From NCBI GenBank assembly GCA_949358305.1, contig OX442314.1, forward strand, positions 29,993,118 to 30,057,117: a stretch of 64,000 nucleotides of DNA, written 5' to 3'. The stretch's first letter is position 1; each line of letters starts with the position of its first letter. Under the pieces are notes generated by a model that was given only the letters and a program-made list of their open reading frames with translations, searched no databases and had not been told where the DNA came from. Origin of the DNA: Strigamia acuminata. Lineage: Eukaryota; Arthropoda; Chilopoda; Geophilomorpha; Linotaeniidae. This document shows, one piece after another, positions 29,757-39,965 of this stretch. A program made the translations under genes and the position numbers.

Positions 29757-32700
29757 CTATGTCTTGGCTCGCGGAACGCGAGATCTCAAGTTGTACTTTG
29801 ACTTTCGCGAAGTACAATCCAACTTGTTTAGATTGTCATCAGCATCGTCTCCAATGTCAAATGAGTTATTTTCTTCATTGTTTGAAATTTTCTCTTTTTC
29901 TAAAAACATTTCCTTTTCTAGATTTTCATCAAGAGAAACATTTTCAAGTCGCTTGTTTATTTCATCGACTTTGTTATTTTTGAGTTTCGATTTTTCACTC
30001 GATTCCGTGTTTTCGACAGGAATTTTGGATAATTCAGTATCATCCAAGGTATTAACAATATTTTTTGTTTTTTGACCCACTTCCTCCCCTTCCAGCCAAA
30101 TTTCTTGGTTGAAAACGGGAAAGTACGGCATTAATTCAGTGCCGTGAACAGCTGGATAAATTTTATTATCACTCAGCCGTCGAAGTTGAAAGGCGCCTCC
30201 TTGTAACCTTTTGACAATTACATAAGGTCCATTCCTTTTCGGTGAAATGCCTGCTGCTATTCCTTTAGCGGCATTTGAGAGAATATGAGACTCTCGCCAG
30301 ACTAAATCATTCTGTCTGAAGTTGTCGAATTTTTTGTCTGATTTTTCAGCTTCGACACGGCGTCTCAAATCTAAGACGTGAGACATCATATGCTGATACG
30401 TCTCTGCAATTATTGCTTCTAATTTTTGAACATATAAATGCGGATTTTTTGGATCAATGACCAAAATTCCTTCCGGAATTCTTGGATCCCAAGGAATTCT
30501 TAATTCTCGGAAAAAATTCAAGAAAGCTGGAGAATAATCTCTGCCTCTTTTTACAGTTGTTCTCAAACTGAATGCAAATTCGCGTAGATACTCATCCCAT
30601 TGGTCGTGAATATCTAAATAAATCGAAACTAAATATTTAATATCTCGATTGGTTCTCTCCACAGGATTGCTTTGTGGATGATAAATCGATGTCGGTGTTC
30701 GCGACATGTCGAATTTTTTGCAAAATTCTTTATAGACCTGTGATCGAAATTGAGGTCCATTATCACTTATAATTTGTCTTGGAAATCCAAAAGTTATCGA
30801 TAAGTGATAAATTGTGTTGGCAACCTTTATTGCCGTTGGATTACACATTGGAAATAATTCTGGCCAATGTGTAGCGACATCTACGATGACGCAAATGTGG
30901 GTATTGTTTTTTCTGGTTCTGGGTTTTGGGCCAGACAAATCCACACTGAGGCAGTCAAATGGTCCAAATGGTCCAATTTGAGCGCCTTCAATTTCGGTCT
31001 TCGATCTCGGCTTACATGCCTGACATCCTTGACAATGCTGAATAAAACGTGTAATATCACGTTTCATACCTTTCCAGGTATAAACTCTTCGAGTTCTATA
31101 CATTGTCCTCGCAATGCCTGGGTGGCCGGACAGTGGATGTCCGTGCATCAACCATATGATTTTATAAATCAATTTTCTTGGCACGACAACTTTAAGTGCC
31201 CTACCATCCTCTCCTAATTCATCGGTAGAGGTAGGATGATAGTGGAGTAACATATCTTCTTCAATGAGATAAGTACTCGCGTGTCTTTCAAAATTTCTTC
31301 TTTGAAGACGAGTTACTATGTAACTTGGATATTGCTTGTTTAACAAGTAATTGCGAATATATTGGCAAAATTTGTCTGCTTTTTGCGCCGCAATAATGTC
31401 ATCTCTCGTTGGAGGATCACATTCCAATTGTTTGGCAATTTTAGCTGCAAATGCTTTAATTAAAACATTTGTTGTTGGCAGCTCGAATTTTTTAGCCATC
31501 ATAGCTCTTAATTCGACGTCAGGGGTTCCTGACGGATCATCCATATTAATACAAAAATTAATTAATGCTTGATCGTCTTCATTAACTATTATTGATTTGG
31601 GTAATTCGTTCAATTTTCCCATTTGCCAACTTCGGCAAGGAGATGGACAATATGATAATAAATCATCATTATCGCCATCGTCTTCTGGTTCGTCAGGTGC
31701 GCTGACAGGTGCACGTGACAATGCGTCTGCTATTACATTTAGCGGACCTTTGACGTACTGTATTTTGAACGAATACGCCATCAGCTCCATTTGCCAACGA
31801 GCTAATCTGCCCGACGGGTCAGATAACGACATCAACCACTTAAGTGCTTGGTGATCCGTTTGTACAGTGAATGTAGTGTACTCTAAATATGGGCGAAATT
31901 TGCGCAATCCCCATACTACTGCGAGACATTCTAATTCTGTCACAGTATAATTCTTTTCAGCGGGTTGCAAGCTTCTGCTTGCATACACGCATGGCATTTC
32001 GACTTCTTGGCCATCCACATTTTTCTTTTGTGTAAGGGCTGCACCCAACCCTTGTCTACTGGCGTCAGTATGAACAATAAATGGCATGTACAAGTCAGGC
32101 ATCTTCATTGTTTCAGCATTCGTAAGCAGGTCTTTTATTGCGTCAAATGCTGCTTGATGATGCAGTTCCCAATCGAACTCCGCATCTTTCTTCAAGAGAG
32201 GCCTTAGTGGTTCTGCCACTGTGGCCAAATTCTTGATTAGGCGGTGAAAGAAATTCACCATGCCTAGAAATCTTTGTAATTCCTTAAGATTGGTAGGAGC
32301 CGGAAATTGCGTAATTGCAGCGACTTTTTTAGGGTCTACTGCAAGTCCTTCTACTCCTACTTTGTAGCCCAGAAAAATTAATTCCTTTCTACAGAGATGC
32401 GTCTTGCCAGGGTGCGCATGTAAATTAGCTTCTGCCAATTTTTTAAACACTATATCTAAATGTTTAATGTGTTCTTCGAACGATTTAGATACAACAATTA
32501 TGTCATCCAAATATGCCCATGCAAATTTTCTATAAGCGTCACCCAAAACCTTTTCCATCAATTCTTGGAAGGTAGTTGGTGCGTTTACTAATCCGAAAGG
32601 CATGACTAAAAACATTAGTCTTCCCATTGGGCTCCAGAAGGCAGTTTTTTCTCTGTCTTCAGGTCGCAATTCTATCTGCCAATATCCCTTGGTCAGATCT

Positions 32701-33983
32701 ATAGTACTGACCCACTCGAATTCTCCGATTTCTCGCAGAATTTCCTCAATTGTTGGCATTTGAGGTGGGTTGTACTTAGTATGTGTATTGATTGGGCGGA
32801 AATCAATACACAGACGCGGGTCATTTCCAGGTCGCATGACTAGGACTGGCCGCATTCCGTAATCGCCTTCAGCTTTGACGACCACGCCTTTGTCAATCAT
32901 GTCTTGACAAAGTTGTCTGATTATTTCCCTTTTTTGAGGGTTTATGCTCTTAAAGGGGACGCGGATGGGTTTATCCGTGTCAAGCTCAATTTTGTGCTTA
33001 ACCAGGTGGGTTTTACCTGGATTTTTAGAAATAATCCTTTTATGTTTGGATAACATTTTTTCTAATAATTTGGATTGCTCCAAATTTAAGTTAGCTTCTT
33101 CGACTAACTTTTGGATGAAATTCTCTTCATCAATTTTGCCTTGAGTTACACTTGCAGCGTAAGCTTTTGCAAAGGTCATAAATGAGGAATCGGGTTCCTC
33201 TATTTTCTCCAAATAACGTTCCAGCAACGCTTGTGGAATGTAGGGTAAATCTGCATCCACAGGTTGCGTGAAATTCCAAGACATCGTCTGTGGATTAGGT
33301 TGGATTTTTAATTTATTCATAAAATCGCAACCCAATAGTACCATGGGATACTTATTTGGTATTACGATGAACGGATGACGTAACGTGCCATGTGTCCATC
33401 GAAATGAAAGATGGATTGTTCCATCTGGAGTGACTTCTTCACTAGCCGTCGTAACTCTGACACCAGGTCCGATAGGTCGTAGATATTTTTCTAGACCTAA
33501 TTGTTTAATAACTGAAGTGGCTAGGAAGCTTTTATTTGCTCCTGAGTCCAACATTCCAGTTATTACACCTTTTAACGTTTCTAACTTTAACGTCGGAAGG
33601 TCTTGGCTGTTTGGTATTCCAGCCAGTTTGCACTCAAACTTGCGCAATTTATGATGAATTGTAATTGGAGGCTCCAAAAGCAATTCATCTAATAACTCAT
33701 TGGTATCAAGAGTTGTAGCTGCAAATAACTTAATGCATTGTTCAATTCCAGTCGTTTCTGGAACCGAGCTTGGTCTATCATCTTTAATTTCGACTTTATC
33801 TTTAATATTGGAAGTGTCTTCTTCAGTCGGAGTTTCGCCGACAATCTCCTTTTTTAACTCAAGAGATTCTTTTTCTTTTAGTTCTGTTTGACGAATTAAT
33901 TCATCAATAACTTCTCCAACATCTTCCATTATCTTCAGATTTTCATTCTCTGATTCCGATTTCGGAGAAGACGCAGCGTCCAC
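29757..33983 (-). CDS. Ty3/gypsy pol (protease, RT, RNase H, integrase)
   Basis: An uninterrupted frame of 1408 residues. The protease motif GMLDSGANKSF is at about residue 144-154. Reverse transcriptase has WVSTIDLTKGYWQI, MPFGLVNAPTTFQ and the catalytic YLDDIIV. RNase H starts at FIVHTDASRQGLGAAL. The integrase shows the HHCC region (HPLSGHPG to CQGCQACK) and the DDE residues in SVDLSGP, ISDNGPQF and NPVERTNRD. The gene would be translated after gag by an unknown mode, since the two frames do not overlap. All catalytic residues seen are intact. Confidence 0.96.
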   Translation of the reverse strand: MDAASSPKSESENENLKIMEDVGEVIDELIRQTELKEKESLELKKEIVGETPTEEDTSNIKDKVEIKDDRPSSVPETTGIEQCIKLFAATTLDTNELLDELLLEPPITIHHKLRKFECKLAGIPNSQDLPTLKLETLKGVITGMLDSGANKSFLATSVIKQLGLEKYLRPIGPGVRVTTASEEVTPDGTIHLSFRWTHGTLRHPFIVIPNKYPMVLLGCDFMNKLKIQPNPQTMSWNFTQPVDADLPYIPQALLERYLEKIEEPDSSFMTFAKAYAASVTQGKIDEENFIQKLVEEANLNLEQSKLLEKMLSKHKRIISKNPGKTHLVKHKIELDTDKPIRVPFKSINPQKREIIRQLCQDMIDKGVVVKAEGDYGMRPVLVMRPGNDPRLCIDFRPINTHTKYNPPQMPTIEEILREIGEFEWVSTIDLTKGYWQIELRPEDREKTAFWSPMGRLMFLVMPFGLVNAPTTFQELMEKVLGDAYRKFAWAYLDDIIVVSKSFEEHIKHLDIVFKKLAEANLHAHPGKTHLCRKELIFLGYKVGVEGLAVDPKKVAAITQFPAPTNLKELQRFLGMVNFFHRLIKNLATVAEPLRPLLKKDAEFDWELHHQAAFDAIKDLLTNAETMKMPDLYMPFIVHTDASRQGLGAALTQKKNVDGQEVEMPCVYASRSLQPAEKNYTVTELECLAVVWGLRKFRPYLEYTTFTVQTDHQALKWLMSLSDPSGRLARWQMELMAYSFKIQYVKGPLNVIADALSRAPVSAPDEPEDDGDNDDLLSYCPSPCRSWQMGKLNELPKSIIVNEDDQALINFCINMDDPSGTPDVELRAMMAKKFELPTTNVLIKAFAAKIAKQLECDPPTRDDIIAAQKADKFCQYIRNYLLNKQYPSYIVTRLQRRNFERHASTYLIEEDMLLHYHPTSTDELGEDGRALKVVVPRKLIYKIIWLMHGHPLSGHPGIARTMYRTRRVYTWKGMKRDITRFIQHCQGCQACKPRSKTEIEGAQIGPFGPFDCLSVDLSGPKPRTRKNNTHICVIVDVATHWPELFPMCNPTAIKVANTIYHLSITFGFPRQIISDNGPQFRSQVYKEFCKKFDMSRTPTSIYHPQSNPVERTNRDIKYLVSIYLDIHDQWDEYLREFAFSLRTTVKRGRDYSPAFLNFFRELRIPWDPRIPEGILVIDPKNPHLYVQKLEAIIAETYQHMMSHVLDLRRRVEAEKSDKKFDNFRQNDLVWRESHILSNAAKGIAAGISPKRNGPYVIVKRLQGGAFQLRRLSDNKIYPAVHGTELMPYFPVFNQEIWLEGEEVGQKTKNIVNTLDDTELSKIPVENTESSEKSKLKNNKVDEINKRLENVSLDENLEKEMFLEKEKISNNEENNSFDIGDDADDNLNKLDCTSRKSKYNLRSRVPRAKT

Positions 33984-34003
33984 TAGACCTGATGGATCTG
34001 CGT

Positions 34004-34613
34004 CTACAAGTTTTTTCGAAACATGTCAGTTATGATCTTGACTGCTTTTTCAAACTCAGCTGTTGACACTGGTTTGTCCTTTTTAGAGGAAGGGCAGTCT
34101 TTTTGCCAATGCCCTAATTTTTTGCATAAATTGCATGGATCAGTGGCAGGCGATTTCTTTTTCGTTGCTGCTGGCGAGGCAGAACGAGAACGAGCGTCAG
34201 ACCGGCGCTCAGGCGACACCGCAGGTGAGTTTGAATTCCTTTCGGTATTCACCTTTGATGCGTCAAATGAAACATTTTTTGGTTTCATTCTTGGCTTCCA
34301 TTTGCCTGCAACGGGGTTATTTTTTGCTAACAACGCCGCTGCTTTGGCCAATAAAGCCAACGTCTCATCTCCTGCTTCCTCCTCCTCTTCAGCTTCTTCA
34401 GCGTCAGACGGCGGAGTTTCAGCTCCAGTTATATTTGCATGTAACTTAGGGACTGAATGAGGATTTTTGACGTCCTTTTTGGAAGATTCTTTTTTCGAAC
34501 TCTTCGCTTCCACCTCGTCTAGAAAGTCTTCGTAACTAGGTGGCTGCAACAATTTCAAACCATTAAAGGTTTCATTGTTTTGCTCAGCGAGTCTTTTCTC
34601 TCGCTTTAAGTAC
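34004..34613 (-). CDS. gypsy-type gag, N-terminally truncated
   Basis: The minus-strand frame is open right up to the last base of the 5' LTR (YLKREKRLAEQNNETFNG is its first part), so there is no leader and no start codon in context. What remains is an acidic, Lys-rich linker and a nucleocapsid zinc knuckle (CNLCKKLGHWQKDC), about 200 residues. The capsid part normally found in front is missing. The stop at 34004 is followed by pol at 33983. Gag packages the RNA in known relatives. Confidence 0.8.
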
Positions 34614-35564
34614 TGCTGCGATCCGGGTTTTTATCCACTTAATTTCTAATAAATAAGCACGAAACCGCAGGTGAATGCTATAAAAGACTTACAATCGGCG
34701 GCCTTAAATTATCTAGGGGTTAAGTTTAAGGAAAGAAATAAAAAGACAGTTTTTCGTATAAAAATCACAATAAATATGCTTTATTCGTTTAAATTACAAT
34801 GACTAGTTAAAATGTGCGACAAGTCGCGTAATAATGAGTATGAAACAAAGGAAGGGCTTGCAACGACTGTTGCAAGCTACAAAGCGTCAGAAATGGCGCT
34901 TAAACAACACACAGTTGTTAGGCGAAGGCAAATTGTCTTCGTTCTGTAAACTCACGAACGATGGTCGAAGACGATGGTTCTTGTGGGCTCCTTCTACGAC
35001 TCGTGCGACGGCTCGGCGGCGGTGGTTGACGGCTGTAGGCGTCCGGCTCTCGTACGATGGCGGTGGCTGTCGTTCGCGCGGCAGCGACGGCGATGGTTCA
35101 CGATCGTCGGGAAACTTCTCGGTTACGATTGCTGGAATTAGCTTCGGCTAATTCAAGCAGGATAGCTGGCTTTGTAATTCGTTACAAAGCAAGCTGGTGA
35201 AACTTGACGGTTACACAGTCCACTGTCAATACGTATTGTCGGAGCAGATATCGCAGTGATGTTGTGGGTTGTGTATTTTTGTCAAGAGTCCCGATTTGAG
35301 CCAAGGCGCGAGCCCAGCACGCTTCAATATTGCGCAGAAAACCTGCGCACTTAGCTCAAATGGGTGCAACTAGTGGTTATTACACCATATTGCACCATAA
35401 CGGCTAATAACCGTCTTCACCCCGGACAACCTGGGGTGATATGTGCCTAGAGAGGATTTCTCCCCTCGGTCACATGATCTGACTTGGCGTGTGCCACAGT
35501 CAAATTAATTAGAAGACAATTAATTTTATCTTCTAAGTTGGTGAAATATATTGAGATCACCACA
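34614..35564 (-). repeat. gypsy-type element 5' LTR
   Basis: It matches 25786-26736, with isolated substitutions (for example ctcgtggg against cttgtggg, cacggtcc against cacagtcc) and a small cluster of differences close to the end next to gag. Confidence 0.9.
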
Positions 35565-35568
35565 AGCT

Positions 35569-37498
35569 GGAACTGATGGGTGCACTGCTGGCAACAAGAC
35601 TGATTCCAACATTAAAAGCGACTCTTGGGTGTGAGGATTTCACAATTTGGACCGACTCAAAGATCGTATTGCATTGGATCCGCGACACCAAGAACAGACC
35701 AGCGACGTTCGTGTACAATCGTGTACGGGAAATTGTTGAGAATACATCGAGAGACGATTGGCGCCACTGCCCTGGGAAGGATAATCCAGCCGACCTGGTT
35801 ACGAGGGGAGTGAACGTAAAACAGCTCACCGAAGAACCATTTTGGTTGAAAGGACCGGCGTGGCTTGCAGACAACGAATCGAGATGGCCAAATGAAGACG
35901 TGAACGTGAATCCAATCATCGAGGACGACGAAGAAGAAGTAAAAGTGACATTAATAACAATTGCAGAACCAGACATCGATTACACTCGATTTAGCACTTG
36001 GAAGAAATTAAAGAGAGCCACCGCTTGGACGTTTCGATTCATAACAAACTTAAAAACGAAAACTCGTAATGGTGAACCGTTAACAAACAACGAACTAAAA
36101 CTAAGTGAACAATATTGGGTGAAATACTTGCAGCAAACCAACTTCGGAGATGAACTTGAACAATTGAAAAACAAAAAACTGTTGCAAAAAACCTCACTAA
36201 TATATAAACTTGCGCCTATTTTAGATGACAACAAAATAATCCGAGCAACCCACAGATGGAAATTAGAAGACGTACCTCGAGACGTTCGAGAACCATGCAT
36301 TATTCCTCATGCGCATCCGATTACCAGACTAATCATACGTGGTGAACACGAGAGATTACTCCACGGTGGACTGGCCGACACATTAGCCAGTTTTCGCGAG
36401 CAGTTTTGGGTATTACGAGCGCGGAAAACCATCAAAAGCGTGATAAACAAGTGCGTGCAGTGCAGGAAAGTGCAGGGGCGTTTGGCTAAGGAAAAGTGGG
36501 GTTTGTTACCTGTGGATCGAATTACACCTTGTGAACCTTTTGAAATTTGTGGTATTGACTTTGCCGGACCTCTCTACACCAAGTTAGAGGCAAAAACGTA
36601 TATTGCGCTGTTCACATGCGCAGTCACGAGAGCGATCCACCTCGAGTTGGTTTCAAATTTGTCAACTGAGCGTTTCATAGATGCGATGAAGCGTTTTATT
36701 TGTCGGCGAGGAATCCCCAAAACGATATATTCCGATAATGCGAAAACATTTATACGAGCAGATAAGGAGTTGAATTTATTTTTAAAAAGTTTGCCAGAAG
36801 ACCAGTTTCAGGGATTCGTTACAGAGAAACAAATTAAATGGAAGTACATAGTTGAGACCGCACCTTGGTGGGGCGGTTTCTGGGAGCGCATGGTGCGTTC
36901 CGTAAAACTTACATTGAAGAAAACGATCGGGAAAAACTCGCTTGACTACGAAGGACTTGTTACGATTTTGGCAGAGGTTGAGGCTGTTGTAAATTCGAGG
37001 CCTTTAACCTATGTGTATGATAATCCTAGTGAGCAATTACCCCTTTCCCCTTCTCATTTTTTAATAGGAAGACGAATATCATTCCTGCCAACACTACAGA
37101 AGTATTCAACCGGCACGGGATCGAAGGAAATTGTTTTGAGAGCGTGGAAATATCGTCAGACGTTGCTGAGTCGGTTTTGGGATCGTTGGACCAAAGAATA
37201 CCTCATTGAGCTTCGACAACATCGTGGAAATACAAGTCAAACGAAATTTGATGTTGGCGACGTTGTCATCATCGAAGACCAGAACAAACCGAGAATGACG
37301 TGGAAGCTGGGCCGCATCACCTCCGTGAAGGAAGGACGAGACGGTTTGATTCGCTCCTGCGAAATTCGGATGTCGAATGGAACTCTGCTTCGAAGACCCA
37401 TCCAGAGACTGTGCAACCTCGAAGTAGAAACCGAAGTTCCAGTCCGCCGGGACGGGGGGACTGTGGAAACTGGCGGTTTCCAAAGTGAAATAATTTAG
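35569..37498 (+). CDS. BEL/Pao pol, 3' part: RNase H end and integrase
   Basis: The frame continues the RNase H (ELMGALLATRL, IWTDSKIVLHWIRDT, KDNPADLVTRG). The integrase has a zinc-binding region (HERLLHGG to CVQCRKVQG) and the three acidic residues in GIDFAGP, YSDNAKTF and the WWGGFWERMVRSVK region. A BEL-type C-terminal domain (MTWKLGRITSVKEGRDG) ends the protein at 37498, inside the 3' LTR start. It has no start of its own and cannot be expressed normally while split. Confidence 0.93.
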
Positions 37499-37756
37499 TT
37501 GAGTGTTTTGACCACCGTGGCACAAGTGAAAACTTACTTGTGACCCGGATTAAATGTATTCTTGGAATTGGGGATTATCTTAATCCCTTTGCTTTATATA
37601 CTCAAAATTGAATAAAATTATCACTGTCTTTTCAAATGTAAACCTGTCTACATCATTTCTCGAGTACGCAACAATCAACCTGAATCCGACTCCATCCGTC
37701 GTTTTAAACCGTTTTAAGTTAAATCATTTTATACAAGTTGCGTGTGCAACGTTATA
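37462..37756 (+). repeat. BEL element 3' LTR
   Basis: It repeats 22088-22382. The preceding purine-rich gggacggggggac (37449-37461) is the plus-strand primer site. Confidence 0.9.
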
Positions 37757-38109
37757 ATGATATACAAGGATACAAGTTGGCCACTTAGATAGAGCTTGGA
37801 TGCCTCCATTTTGTTTTGAGTTTCACAAGCCTCAAAATCACTTCTTATCAAAATCACAAAAACTACCTTTTAGATGTTTTTGGGATTTTGTGTTTTCACT
37901 CTCTTGTACTTTAGTGAATGTGAATGTGATTGGTAGAACAGATATCACATGGCAATACTCAAAAATCACAAAGTTGTCCAGCTCACACAATTGCAAAATT
38001 GACTGGGTTAATTCAATGTAATCCCATTTTTGGAGGCATCAAAAAATAATGATTTTGTGATTAATGCAAAATCACAAAATTGAAAAATCATTCATATAAT
38101 GAAACCCCC

Positions 38110-38400
38110 TAATCAAGTGGGCGAGGGATTTTCTGAGCAAAATTGGAGAGGGAAACTGCGTCTAGACGAGCGTGCCAATCTTCACCGACGGCTCGCCAGC
38201 AATCCAAATATTGTGCGGATCAAACCAAATCGGCCGTACGAAACATATGAACAGGCATACAATGTTCATTCAAGACGAAATAAAACTTGGGAATATCAAG
38301 TTGATTCATCTGCCGACAACGGAAATGATCGCAGATTTCTTGACCAAAGCGGCGGCCGAAGATAAATTTGCGGAGGGTCGAAAAAGCATAAGCGATAGTT
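38110..38400 (+). pseudogene. copia RNase H remnant, right part
   Basis: This continues the fragment that stops at 21639: KWARDFLSKIGEG, then after an in-frame stop VPIFTDGSPAIQIL and MFIQDEIKLGNIKLIHLPT to DFLTKA. It is also the sequence found at 17520-17704 and 51475-51680, but here it extends further upstream and shows what the other copies lost. Confidence 0.8.
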
Positions 38401-38424
38401 TATTCATTTATTCATTTATTCGTT

Positions 38425-39090
38425 TTGATTGAATTTTAATATAAGTTTTACAAATTAAAACTACTGATTGAATGTTAATATAAGTTTTACAAATTAAAAC
38501 TACTGATTGAATGTTAATATAAGTTTTACAAATTAAAACTACTGATTGAATGTTAATATAAGTTTTACAAATTAAAACTACTGATTGAATGTTAATATAA
38601 GTTTTACAAATTAAAACTACTGATTGAATGTTAATATAAGTTTTACAAATTAAAACTACTGATTGAATGTTAATATAAGTTTTACAAATTAAAACTACTG
38701 ATTGAATGTTAATATAAGTTTTACAAATTAAAACTACTGATTGAATGTTAATATAAGTTTTACAAATTAAAACTACTGATTGAATGTTAATATAAGTTTT
38801 ACAAATTAAAACTACTGATTGAATGTTAATATAAGTTTTACAAATTAAAACTACTGATTGAATGTTAATATAAGTTTTACAAATTAAAACTACTGATTGA
38901 ATGTTAATATAAGTTTTACAAATTAAAACTACTGATTGAATGTTAATATAAGTTTTACAAATTAAAACTACTGATTGAATGTTAATATAAGTTTTACAAA
39001 TTAAAACTACTGATTGAATGTTAATATAAGTTTTACAAATTAAAACTACTGATTGAATGTTAATATAAGTTTTACAAATTAAAACTAACG
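38425..39090. repeat. 39-bp satellite, about 17 copies
   Basis: The unit is ctactgattgaatgttaata followed by taagttttacaaattaaaa. Copies are almost identical. At the matching place in the B1 and B3 units (near 17740 and 51710) there is a single copy, so the array arose locally in the B2 unit. Confidence 0.95.
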
Positions 39091-39313
39091 ATGATTCATA
39101 TGGAAATTTGTTGCGCTTTTATATCAACATAAGTTTTACAGATGTATGATGTAACAGCACAATGCTTGCGTGTATTGTTACGGTTACCGTTACAGTAAAA
39201 AACACTTGTCATTTTTTCCCATATTCAACGGGTTCCATTTATTTGTACACTATTTTCCCTTATGTTTACACTAAAAAAAATAAATTTTTTACGACCCCGC
39301 CTTCTTTTTTCTA
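39091..39313. other. B-unit spacer
   Basis: It matches the flank of B1 (17783-17925) and B3 for the first 150 bases and then diverges. No gene. Confidence 0.5.
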
Positions 39314-39338
39314 CCTAACCTAACCTAACCTAACCTAA
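39314..39338. repeat. (CCTAA)5 telomere-type repeat
   Basis: Five perfect CCTAA units, the complement of the common insect telomere repeat TTAGG. It lies three bases from a fold-back element. Confidence 0.85.
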
Positions 39339-39342
39339 ACTA

Positions 39343-39665
39343 CAGTCAGCGCACGATATCTTGATGCTAAATTCGTACTGCGCATCCCATTCTGCGCAGA
39401 CGATTTTCTAATTCCAGTTGTTATTTAGCAGTATTAAGCCTAATATTAGGCGTATCAATGCTAAAATAAAGTAAATAAACAACAATATTTTGGTCACACT
39501 GTGTTGATTACTTTTAATGATGAGTTTATTGTTGTTTATTTACTTTATTTTAGCATTATTAGGCCTAATATTAGGCTTAATACTGATAAATAACAACAAG
39601 AAAATCGTCTGCGCAGAATGGGATGCGCAGTACGAATTTAGCATCAAGATACCGTGCGCTGACTG
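39343..39665. mobile_element. fold-back MITE with about 150-bp inverted arms
   Basis: The element starts CAGTCAGCGCACGATATCTT and ends with the near-perfect inverse AAGATACCGTGCGCTGACTG; the arms pair over most of the 323 bp with a short loop near 39490-39530. TA flanks it on both sides (39341-39342 and 39666-39667). No coding capacity. Confidence 0.88.
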
Positions 39666-39965
39666 TAGTCCTTGATGTGTATGAATTTATCTTGTGTAGA
39701 AATAAGGGAAAATAATGGTGATATTTAAAAATTTAGTGTAAAAGTCAGAGATTTTTAGTGTAAAAAATAAGGGAAAATAATGTACAAATAATGTAATCCC
39801 ATATTTCAACCCGTGTTTTTCCACTCAATCCAAGCATCTGGAATCCAACAACTTTTACATAAATTTTTATGACTTCGTTAAACACAAATTTTGTATAAAT
39901 ATCGAAGCCGTCTGAATGAAATACATTGCAAGCCACTTCGCGCGCTGTACCGACATTCATCCAAA

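Larger units (their letters stand above)
25786..35564 (-). mobile_element. Ty3/gypsy-type LTR retrotransposon with extra 3' ORFs
   Basis: Two 951-bp LTRs (25786-26736 and 34614-35564) with TG/CA ends are flanked by the 4-bp duplication AGCT (25782-25785 and 35565-35568). Read on the minus strand the order is LTR, gag C-terminal part, pol, two ORFs of unknown function, purine tract and LTR. The LTRs differ at a few places, so the insertion is slightly less fresh than the BEL LTRs suggest, or the copy was made from differing templates. There is no primer-binding site and no N-terminal gag. Confidence 0.93.
22088..37756 (+). mobile_element. BEL/Pao LTR retrotransposon, itself interrupted
   Basis: Two 295-bp LTRs (22088-22382 and 37462-37756) appear identical and are flanked by the 5-bp duplication ATGAT (22083-22087 and 37757-37761). 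A primer-binding site starts at 22383 and a purine-rich tract ends at 37461. The coding frame is one gag-pol reading of about 1760 codons, cut by a gypsy-type element. Leaving out 25786-35568 joins the two parts in frame. Identical LTRs mean recent insertion. Confidence 0.95.
21640..38109. mobile_element. TA-flanked MITE, split by a BEL element
   Basis: Terminal inverted repeats are GGGGGTTTCATTA (21640-21652) and TAATGAAACCCCC (38097-38109). After a short spacer both ends also share caattttgtaattttgca with one mismatch. TA lies on both sides (21638-21639 and 38110-38111). Without the BEL element it is about 796 bp and non-coding: the left half is 21640-22087 and the right half 37762-38109. 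Confidence 0.85.

Noticed and set aside
38425-39090. CRISPR-like array
   Set aside because: The 39-bp units are contiguous with no spacers, and the genome is an insect's.
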